Assembly: GCF_040054535.1 (NCBI RefSeq)
Contig: NC_090783.1
Span: forward strand, 685,001-749,000
DNA: 64,000 bases
Source of the DNA: Antennarius striatus
Taxonomy: Eukaryota; Chordata; Actinopteri; Lophiiformes; Antennariidae
Reading direction: 5' to 3'
The translations under genes were made by a program, and so were the position numbers. Shown here one piece after another: positions 40,739 to 50,282 of the stretch. The notes beneath the pieces were generated by a model that was given only the letters and a program-made list of their open reading frames with translations, did no database searches and was not told the DNA's origin. Position 1 is the stretch's first letter. Each line of letters begins with the position of its first letter.

Positions 40739-41917
40739 AATCCATCGGGACGTCTAAACGTGGTTTTCTCTGATTGAGCATCAAGTGGATGGAAACGGAG
40801 GGACGTGATTGGATAAAACCAATCAACAATGACCCGACTCCAGATGGCCGCTGGACACGTTGGGTCAGCTGATCAGGATTAGAACAACAACAACAACAAC
40901 AACAACCATCCAATGGGACTGATGGGGCCAGAGTTAGTGGGCGGACCCACCTGTCCGGTTCTGCCCAGCTCCAGCTCCATGAGGGCCACAGGGCCCCTGG
41001 GGGCCGCGTCCCCCCGGCTGGCGGCTGTCTGGAGGTCCACCCTCCAGGTGAGGCCCCTGAGGCTCGGCTCCCAGCGGCTCCCGGCCAGCAGGCTCTCCCT
41101 GACCCGTCCCCGCTGGCTCTTCCAGAAACGGGTGAGGGCGGCGGCCTGGTCGGCAGAGACTCCGCCCCCGCCCTGCTTCCTGGTCTGGGCCGTGAGGAAC
41201 GCCTCCAGCTGGGCGTGGTCCATGTCGGCCGCTGCAATGGACTGGGGGGGCGGGGCAGGGGAGAATGAAGAGGATGAGCTGAGCTTCACAGATCACGTGA
41301 TCCCCCCACCCCCATACTTTTTATTAAAATGAGCTCGTCTGTGATTGGCTCGCTGCACCTGGACAAACAGATGTTAATATCCTGGTTAAGGGGCTTACAT
41401 AAAAATTTACAACTTTAAATTTTGTCTGTTTTCATTTTAAATAACTGCATTTGATTATAAATGAACATTTTGTTTCTCTGATTCCTCGTTGTTAATAAAG
41501 TTTAATCTGGCGCGGTGCTGCCCTCTGCTGGCGGCAGCTGGGACCGACAGGAAGGAACCCATCGATAGCTTTGATTGGTGATTCAACGACCATGACATTA
41601 AAGAAAATTAAGAAAGTAAGAAAATTAAGGGGAAGGGGAATAATAATGATATTAAAAATATTAACAATAACCCTACGGTTACAGTTTGTCCGGAGCAGAC
41701 GGACAGGTACGCGGCTAGCATTAGCATGTAGCTACGCGCTGACCTTCAGCAGGCCCCTCATCTTCTCGTGCAGAGCCCGGAACTCGTCCCGGGACACTTC
41801 CGGGTAGAACTCGCTCCTCAGCAGCTCCTCCGTGACGTCACCGCTCCCGTAGTAAACGCTCTGAGCGATGCCGTTCAGCAGGCCGCTCAGACACCTCGCT
41901 GCTTCTGCCTGCGCCAT
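40399..41917 (-). CDS. COMM domain-containing protein 1, 3 exons
   Basis: Exons are 41917-41744, 41241-40951 and 40515-40399, joined in phase 0 with GT-AG introns to give 193 residues (human COMMD1 190). Residues 1-58 (LSGLLNGIAQ, TEELLRSEFYPEV, KMRGLLK) and the QLEAFLTAQTRKQGG block form the helical N-terminal domain. SLRGLTWRVDLQ (about 118-129) begins the COMM domain, which ends in exon 3 with FVCLEFDEAQVNQALRTMAD. COMMD1 is part of the Commander/CCC complex that works with retromer-like machinery in endosomal recycling, copper handling and NF-kB control. A Gly-rich insertion (GGGG) and an Ala-rich loop are longer than in human. Next to b3gnt2 as in human 2p15. Confidence 0.96.
40690..40735. 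repeat. (CA)n microsatellite in commd1 intron 2
   Basis: About 46 bases of CA between commd1 exons 2 and 3. A short CAA run follows near 40885-40905. Confidence 0.96.
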
Positions 41918-41935
41918 GTTGGTCCGCGGGCGGGG

Positions 41936-41962
41936 TCACGTGAGGCCCCAGGAAATCACGTG
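41936..41962 (-). promoter_or_regulatory. Two CACGTG E-boxes in commd1 promoter
   Basis: TCACGTGA at 41936-41943 and TCACGTGT at 41956-41963, 20 to 45 bases upstream of the commd1 ATG. TCACGTGA is the USF/TFE3/TFEB-type palindrome. Function inferred. Confidence 0.45.
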
Positions 41963-41970
41963 TCCACTCG

Positions 41971-41989
41971 GCATTATGGGAGTTGTAGT
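41971..41989 (-). promoter_or_regulatory. ZNF143-type motif in commd1 promoter
   Basis: Minus strand reads ACTACAACTCCCATAATGC, one or two changes from the known ZNF143/THAP11 promoter motif ACTACAATTCCCAGAATGC. It lies about 54 bases upstream of the commd1 start codon, the usual position for this housekeeping-promoter element. Confidence 0.7.
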
Positions 41990-42000
41990 TTTTACGGCTC

Positions 42001-42814
42001 CATAAGCGTTTTGTTTTGTAAATAACGGTTTATAAGTGAGTTTAAGTCGTAACGATGTGAGGTTCAACAGTCAGACATCAATGTGAATAAAGGAAACAGA
42101 AAATAAATAACAATAAACAAGTCAATTTAAAAATAAATAAATAAATAAATTGTATATATAAAATTATATATTTGTGTGTGTGTGTGTATTCTCCCCATCT
42201 ATATATTTAAATAAACTCACTTGAAAACATCACGGTGTCACTTCCTGTCAATCAAGCGCCCAACCAATCACGGCACATCTGCCGTGAACACGTGAATCAC
42301 GTGAACAATGAGCTCCTGAGAGCGTCTGGAATTAAATAAACAGCTGTCACCACAAAAATACTCCATTTTCTGTTTAATATCCACTGACATAATGCAAACA
42401 AACTGAACACAAGAGAACAAACGTTTTCTTGTGTACAGCCGTGTAGTTAGAAATAGTAATAGTACCAGTAATATTATATTAGAATGAGTATTAGTACTAG
42501 TTCTAGGACTAGTCCTGGTCATGTTAGTAATGGTGTTGTGCATTTTAGGCCCAGACACAATGATACTATTATCATCATCATCATCATCATCAGTTCTATC
42601 AAAGCAAGGGGGCGGAGCCTGATGATGTCACGGTTGTCTTGTTGTCTTGCAGCTCTAATTATCGTTCAACCTTTGGACGGATCTTCATGTACTGATTAAT
42701 GTTTAATGGCACGAATCAAATCTCAGCGTTGGGGTCGGAGTTCACAGGCGTGTCCAGTGACCCCAGACCCGTCTTTGACGGGGATTTGTTGATGACGTGG
42801 AGGCTGCAGTGGAG
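42001..42814. other. Non-coding flank between commd1 and the zinc-finger cluster
   Basis: AT-rich, no gene recognised. Short (AAAT)n and (ATC)n runs occur (42125-42150, 42563-42591). Confidence 0.5.
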
Positions 42815-42925
42815 GGCAGCACGGCGGCGCAGTGAGTAGCACTGTCGCCGCACAACAAGGCGGTTCCGGGTTCGAATCCCGCTCTGTATAGAGTTTACGT
42901 GTTCTGGCGTCGCGCCCGGAGTGCA
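42815..42925 (+). mobile_element. tRNA-derived SINE, 5' fragment
   Basis: Head reads GGCAGCACGGCGGCGCAGTG, with an A-box-like GGCGCAGTGAG and a perfect B box (GGGTTCGAATCCC at 42868-42880). It continues into a TATAGAGTTTACGTGTTC block seen in common fish dispersed repeats, then stops. The lack of a full tRNA fold and the dispersed-repeat tail rule against a functional tRNA gene. Confidence 0.6.
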
Positions 42926-44093
42926 TGTTTTTATAATCACTTGATGAGTATAAGAGTGTATTTATTACTAATGTGTGTCATTAGTGTATAACCAGCAGTG
43001 TGTGTGTGTGTCCATGTTTCAGGAGGAGGCCTCTGAAGTTTTCTTCAACACTTGACCAGGTAAAAAAAAAAGTGATTTGTTTTAAAACAATATTCCAGAA
43101 TGATTGATTGTTATATGTCATTGACTGACCTCTGATTGGTCCAGATGAAGCCACGAGAGGACGACCCAAAACACGAGCTGCATAGGAGGGACAGATTTAC
43201 AGACGACTCCGGAGAGACAGGAAACGGAGGACACACCCCTGCTCTCTGATTGGATGACAGCTCCTGTCAGTCAGACGTATGGAGGCTGCAAAGAACTAAA
43301 CATTCAGTGCAGTTCCACCACCATCTAGAAACCAATCAATACTTTAATGTCTAATCAATCACTGAGGATTTGTTTTAGATTAGACGCAGATTTATTTATT
43401 GGAGAACTGAGTTTAAACGTCTGAGAATCTGCATTTTAAGATCTAAAACTGAGGAGGAAACTGTCGCTATATAGGGATAAAATAAATACAAATATTTGTG
43501 ATAGCTTTAAATATTAACTAATATTAAAAAACAGGTTAAAATAAATACATTTCATTATAAATTAATGATTCAAACACAATAATTTAAAGCCATTTAAGTC
43601 CAACTGGTGGTGAAAACTCAGGAAAGTCATCAAAAGGTTTCATGAGTTATTAAATTCCAATTAAAAGGGGAATATTTTCATTTTTTAAAAATGTTTCATT
43701 GTCTCTTTGAAAACATTTTGGTGGAAGCCTCCGAATCACCAAGGCAACAGCGACTCAAGTTTTAATTTAGGAACAAAAAGCGATTAAAAAAAAAATCCCT
43801 GAAAAAAGCAGAATCATTTCTTCGTTCATCTTCATGTGTCGACACCGAGGCAGCAGAACCTTCATCTTCAGGTTCCTGGGGTTAAACACGAAGGTTCTTC
43901 TGTGTGAACACTTCACCAGACAGAAAACCCGACACCTCCCACAAGACCAGCTCACGCTCCGTGGAACTGGTCTCCCTCCGGTCCCCAAGCCGAGTCCTGG
44001 TGGACGGAGCTACTGCTGACCAGAACTCCATCTGTTTCTGTTTCACATTAGATCAAATGAACAACCTGAGTAAAGCCTTGATTTTTTAACCCT
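42926..44093. other. Non-coding, 3' flank of the first zinc-finger exon
   Basis: AT-rich unique sequence without coding signals; probably includes the 3' untranslated region of the 44094-44887 exon. Confidence 0.5.
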
Positions 44094-44887
44094 TCAACTG
44101 ATGGGTTTGTCCTTGTGGGTCCTCATGTGCTGCCTAAGGTGTCCACCACGCCCGAACACTTTCCCACACAACGAACACCTGAAGGGTTTCTCTCCGGTGT
44201 GGATTTTCATGTGCAGCCAGAGATTTCCAGGCTGTCCAAACTCTTTACCGCACTGGGAACACTTGAAGGGTTTCTCTCCCGTGTGGGTTCTCATGTGTCT
44301 CACACAAGCCGATTTAAACTTAAAAGTCTTTTTACAAACTGAGCAGCTCAAACACTTGTCTTTTGGATGAAGTCTTTTGTGAGTTGTTTGGTAGGTCTTA
44401 TAACAAACTGAACAACCAAATGTCTGGACTCCACTGTGTTCCTGCAGGTGTTTCTTGTCACGAGAGCTGGAACCACCTTCAGGGGAGCAAACTAACAGAT
44501 TTCTAGGATGACATTCAGGCTCTGACTGGGGTCGACTGGTCTCCTGCGGGTCAGAACTGTTCCTGTCCTCTGGTTCACAGGAGTGCAGCACCAGCTCTTC
44601 AGTATCTGGTTGTGAATGTCCGTCTACAGTAAAGCGCTTGCCTGGTTGTGGTTCTCCACACTCTTCTCCATCAGTTTCTGTTTTTATCTGTTCAGTGTGG
44701 GGAAGCTTTGAGGACATCGGTTTCTCCTCGGAGACATCATCACTCGTCTGTTCATGATGCTCTCTGTTCTGGTTCAGCTCTTTCAGTTCCCCCTTAATAT
44801 GTGGAACCTCTGGTGGGTTGTTCTGGTCCAGCCTGGGCCTTGAATCCTGCTGCTCAGGGGGGACATCTTCCAGCAGCAGAAGGACAT
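44094..44887 (-). CDS. C2H2 zinc-finger protein, terminal exon only
   Basis: The exon starts after the acceptor TTGACCTCAG and is entered in phase 1 (G|AT = Asp), giving 263 further residues. A charged linker (PPEQQDSRPRLDQ, PHIKGELKEL) leads to four zinc-finger units. Fingers 2-4 are canonical (C-X2-C-X12-H-X3-H with TGEKPF linkers). Finger 1 (CSVCYKTYQTTHKRLH) has only 7 residues between the second Cys and first His instead of 12, so it probably does not fold. No matching first exon was found between this exon and 48.5 kb. It could be an alternative last exon of the gene starting at 52544, since phases match, or an orphaned duplicate. Likely nuclear DNA-binding protein; targets unknown. Confidence 0.7.
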
Positions 44888-45740
44888 CTGAGGTCAACAA
44901 AAAAGTACATTCATCACTATCCGGTTGTACGAGTATCAAGTATCAAATCATTTTGTCCCCGGATTCAATCGAAAACAAAATATTTTACTCAAACCAGATT
45001 CAATATCAGCTGAGAAGACATCTGGACTCACGACCAGGCAGAAAAGAATTACAACGCAATCAGCCTCACATTCGTTTCCCAGTATAATAACTGTAATGGC
45101 ACTTCATGAGATCTGAGTAAAGTGAGCATAGAAGGGGTATGACAACTGCCCGTGATTATCAGTAATTTTTATGATGCTAATTGAGGGTTTCTATGGAAAC
45201 ATTTGTGGCAAAGGCTCGTGAGATATCCTTGTTTAGAATTCTGACAAACCTACAAAAGAAAGTGGACCTTGAGTAGTAATACACCGCTTCAACTTACACA
45301 AAAATATCTGAACTATTTCAAAAACTTTAGAATACAACAGGAAATAATCATCTTACCTACAATCTATACCCTCATAGGTGAAATATTTGTGTAAGCCACG
45401 AGGTTGTGGTGTGGTGTGTCTGTGAGGATTGGTTAAGGCATGAACATCTGGTCCTACTCAACAGATCTGATCATCTGGTTATCAAGTGACTGTTGTGAAA
45501 GTGCACCTGGCAACAAGGTGACCGTAACAGGGCCACTGTGGGCTAGCTACCCGTGGCGGTGGGATCCAGCACAAGTTATGTATGGGTCCCACCCAAACTA
45601 AAGTTTGAAGAATAAAACACCCCCTGAGCCTGCGAGAGTGGGGGCGGAGATGACTCGTCGGCAGATAGCACAGTAATAAACACAAGAATGGAACAAACTA
45701 AAAGATTGATGATCAACAACCAGAGGATCTGATAGCTACA
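44888..45740. other. Non-coding stretch upstream of first zinc-finger exon
   Basis: No exon resembling the zinc-finger first exon at 52367-52544 was seen. Sequence is AT-rich and unrecognised. Confidence 0.5.
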
Positions 45741-48140
45741 GCGAGACACAACCTCCAGAATGGCATATGTGGTTGGACAAAAGTTACTTCCAACCCTGGT
45801 CTGAAGATACAACAGGGCAAAAAAGTCAGTCAGCAGAACACCACAGTCTGCAGGCCATCAACACCCCCGCCCCAGAGGAGATAGAACAAGGCACAGGAGA
45901 GAAACCTGAATCCACATGTCATGTACACCAGAAGGGAAGAAGATCCTGGAACAAAGGATCTTCCTCTCAGGCAGCTGAGAAGCAATGGAGGAAGGCCACA
46001 GAGGCAGAGAAGGAGGGAATGATCTGGAGCAGGTGTGCAACACTGAGAAGACCTGAAAGTCTCCTGAAGAAGCGCAGAAACAAGATCATACAAAGACCCC
46101 TTAAAATTTGTGAAAAGCCTCTTCACAACATCGTGTCAAGGCATGCACCATCTCCCTGCTGGCCTTCATCCCGGCCATGGAGGTCATCATACGGACCTCT
46201 CTCTGGACGAATGGCTGACAGTGATTAAGAACAGGGTTGAGACTGCTGCCGGTCAGAGCCGAAATGAATGACCTCACAACACTGACTACAACCCAGGCTT
46301 GCACAGAGCGGCTGCGAGGTAAGCTCCAGAAAAACATGGCTCGTATGAAGATCAAACATACTCCAGAAACATCTCCGTTGTCAAGGGGAAACTGTTAGAT
46401 CACCGCTTCCACATTGGTGAGGAACCCATTCCAGCAGTCTCTGGGAAGCCTGGGAATAGCCTAGGGCATTAACATGATGTGTCCCTCAAAGACAAAGAGC
46501 TAATGGAGCAGCTCAGGAAGGTGTTAGCCAGTAGACTGGAACGCATCAACAGAATCCTACTTCCAGGAAAGTTGAAGCTCTGGTGCCTGTAATATGAACT
46601 ACTTACACATCTCCTATGGAGACTAACCCTCTATGAGGTTCTGCTCTCAAAGGAGTGCATGCTGGAGACTGGTTAGCTCATATTCAGACTGCTCAAAAGT
46701 ATTGGGCCCTACGGCAAAGACATGTTACACCTGCCCATTTCCAGAATGGCAGAGGAGTACAAGTACACCAAAATCACACTGGAGTTGATGCAACTAGAGT
46801 CAAAGATCCACTTGTAGCCCGAGCAGCCCCCATCATGGCCACTGGAAGGAACTTGACCCCATTGGTTGTAACTGAGCAGGCACAGGCAACACACAGGGAC
46901 AGTGTGGGCGGAGTTCAGGAGGAGAGGAGTGGTCTTAGTCTCAAGGCCAGTACCCCCCGGCCTGGAACAAGTCCAATCCAGCTGAGAGACACAAGCTGGT
47001 GATCCGGAAGGTGCGGCGGAAAGAGGAAGCAGGAAGATGCGCATAAGCCGTGGCGCAGGCATAGCAAGGGCAGTCGATGGCATCGGAAGGAGTGGAGGAA
47101 GATCTCAGGGAATGCTTTACAATCAGGGCTGCCTATGGTTTGTTTACCTCTCCTGCAAATCTAAGCCAGTGGTATGGTGAAGACCCCACGTGCCCACTAT
47201 GTCCAAGTACAGCAACACTGAATTCAAAAAACTATTTGTCCCCAAGGGGCAATTGAACACATAAAGCAGGATTGGTGTAAAAGTGCAACACACAGTGTAA
47301 ACATAAACAGTGTAAACATAAACAATAAATAATAACATACATTGTTTATGTTAAACAATAATTCAAAGCCTACTTAGGTCAAAACCTAGTCGAATTTAAA
47401 CCCAGTTAGTTCAAAAAGCAAATATTTTCTGAATCTAAATCTGAATCCAATCTTATAGTAGGATGAACGACGGGCCTTAATTACACCTGATGGCACAACC
47501 AGCTGTTAAAGTGTTTTGATTCAGTGCTGGAAAGTCAACGAACAAGTGTGAGTCCCTTTCCTCCACCATGGTCCCATTGGCAGCCAACACCATTTGTCCA
47601 AGAGGGTCAAGCCAGCCTCACCACCATGAGAACCGACACTGGACAGCTGGGATGACCGTGGGACTGAAAGATGCTGGCACCCCCAGGCAAGAAACTCTGC
47701 TTCCCAATGGCGATCCCATCCACCAATCTGGGACCAGACTTTATTCTGTGGTCACCCTTAACTCAAGTTCATTTACATCATAGAGCTCATGGTGCCCTGG
47801 GAGCGGAGGGGCAGTGGAGGAAGTGTATGAGTGGAAGAAGGTGAGGTACACTGAACTTGTTGAAGACGCCAAACAAAAAGGCAGGAAAGCGTCAGTATGC
47901 CCAGTGGAAGTGGGCTGCAGAGGATCTGCTGCTGCTGAGAGGGGGGGCCAGTGGCTGTGGATGAAAAGGATCCAACTTCAAGTGAGCTGATGGCATCTAG
48001 GGAGTCAACCTGGGAAGCTGGGACTCACTTGTGAACCCTTTGAGGGTGTTGTGGGCTGATGAGAGAAACATTCATGAAAGAGGGCGTCTACTGGACAACC
48101 CAAGGGATGTCGTGACTCATTTGAACTCCACAGAGTCTCA
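45740..48140 (+). mobile_element. Degenerate non-LTR retrotransposon, R2/NeSL-type with C-terminal endonuclease
   Basis: Plus-strand reading recovers, in order and in broken frames, blocks of the polymerase C-terminal half: VARAAPIMATGRNLTPLV (about 46815-46870), a TEQAQA block, LSQWYGEDPTCPLC (about 47164-47205), then the Pro-Asp and VPWE region of the restriction-like endonuclease (about 47735-47805) and a PVEVGCRG block (about 47905-47925). Many stops and frameshifts show it is dead. The clade call is from remembered family features, not a search. A second repeat is nested inside at about 47221-47300. Confidence 0.65.
47221..47300 (-). mobile_element. Nested LINE 3'-tail-like repeat
   Basis: Minus strand reads a block containing TTGCACTTTTACAC, AATCCTGCTTTATGTG and TTGCCCCTTGGGG. 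The same blocks occur in the same order on the plus strand at 55145-55225. It interrupts the retrotransposon relic just after its WYGEDPTCPLC block. Confidence 0.6.
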
Positions 48141-48550
48141 TTGCTGCGGTAGGTGTTAATCTCTTGAGGTATAAGAACATTTAGTCCTACAAAAAATTTT
48201 TATAGGACAGCCTGAATTGGAGGGTTATTTAGATGTTATTGAGGGAAACAGGAGGGCAATGGGGGCACTTTATTGACCTGAAAAGAAATCCCAAAAATGG
48301 TCATGAATGATAAAACCACCAAGGAAATGAGTTGGTGAACAGGTGGGTTGCAAACGGTAAATCTGTTGTTTGCACGAGTCTGAAAGGGTAAAAAGGCTGT
48401 AGAACCCTGAATATTGATGGAGAACATGCTCCATGTGGCCTTACCTCGCAAAACCACAGCAGCAAAAATAAGTGAACGCCATAAAATGGATATTCCGGAG
48501 CTTTTATAACAAACATTTCAACTGATGGGCTTCTCTCATGTCTCATACAT

Positions 48551-50243
48551 TCAACACATCTCAACTCTTTTACCGCACAACGGACTGCAGGGCTCCTCCT
48601 TAGTGTGGATTCTCAAATGCTGGTTACGATGTTCGACACGTTGAAAGCCTTTACCACATGCTGAACACTCGAAGGGTTTCTCTCCTGTGTGGATCCTCAT
48701 GTGTCGTTTTAGGTGTCCACCACGTCCAAATCCTTTACCACACACTAAACAACTGAAGGGTTTCTCTCCTGAGTGGGTTTTCATGTGCAGCCAGAGATTT
48801 CCTTCGCGTCCAAACTCTTTACCGCAGACGGAACACCTGAAGGGTTTCTCTCCGGTGTGGGTTCTCACGTGCCTCTCGTAAGATGATTTGAATGGAAATG
48901 TCTTTTTACAAACGGAGCAGTTGAAACATTTGTCGTTCGAATGAAGTCTCATGTGAGCTCTTAAGGTGGGCTTGCGTTTGTATCTTTTGTCACAAACTGA
49001 ACAACTGAATGTTTTCTTTCCTGTCTGTACTCCACTGTAATTCTTTCCAGGATGAGATTTAGGTTCTTGGTTGTTCCTCAGCTGGTTGAAGTCTGACTGA
49101 GGTTCACTGGTCTCCTCCAGCTCTTCTGGTTCAGAGGAGCGTGACATCTGGTCTTCATCTGGTTGTAGATGTCCGTCTCTCTGAAAGTAACTGTTTGGTT
49201 CCAGTTCTGGCTGTCCGTCAGCCTCTGCTTTCATGTCTTCATCATGAAGCCGGGAGGACTGAGGTATCTCTTCATCATCTTCTTCACTCTTCACAGGGAC
49301 TGAAGATAATATTAACTCTGTGACATCCTCCTCCTCCTCCTCCTTCATCCCTTGCAGCTGCTCATCCTCTTGATTGGTCTGGACTTCCTCCGGTTCCTGT
49401 TTCATGTGTGGAGGTTCTGGTTGGACGTCCCGGTCCAGATTGGACCTTAAATCCTGCTGTTCAGGGTCAACTGCTTCTTCTGTCACCAACATCAGCTGGA
49501 CGTCTGAAAAACAAAAATCCAACAATTTAAAACATTTGGTAGTCATTGTTTAAATTGACCAATAATCAAATGTTCAAGCTGATGAATTTGTGTTTCAAAA
49601 ATTTTAAAAAATCTCATTTCTGTAAAGAATTTCAAAAAAGATTATCCTGAGTTTTGTTTTGCCAAAAACCGCAGATGTAAAACTTGGACGTTACCAAATT
49701 ATTGATGATATGGAACAAAAAAAAAAGTGTGGCAACAAAACAAAGCTGAATAAATTTACAAGATTAAACACAGAAATATTGATGAATGTCCCTTCACACC
49801 CCCTCCCCACTGTTAAGAAACCTCTGCGCCATCTGTGACCTCACCCTCTATTCCATCCACCCATCCGACAGATCACCAACACCTTTGTACCATTGTCCGC
49901 CTTTGTTCTATCCTCTCTCAACCCGCTGCTGAAACTGTAGTCTACGCACTTACTACTTTAGACTTCCTGCGACAGCTTCCTGTCTGCTCTTCCCTCCGGC
50001 ACCTCACCCACCCCCGCTCCAGAACCCACAGCACCCCGGTCCTCCACAGCTCTACTGGCTCCCCGTACAACGACACATCAAAAAAAAAAAAATCCAACAA
50101 AAAACATCAAAAAGCTTTCGACCAAACTTCTGCCATCAAATAGAAGCTTCAGAGTCCGCCAGGCTGGACCAGACCGGAGGAAGAACTCTCTAGTCCCTCA
50201 GTTCAACTGTTACATCAGTTTGGCTCTCAGTAGGCCTCAGGGC

Positions 50244-50282
<39 letters not shown>

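Noticed and set aside
42815-42885. Functional tRNA gene
   Set aside because: A and B boxes are present, but there is no acceptor-stem pairing or intact anticodon arm, and the sequence runs into a dispersed-repeat body; it is a SINE head.
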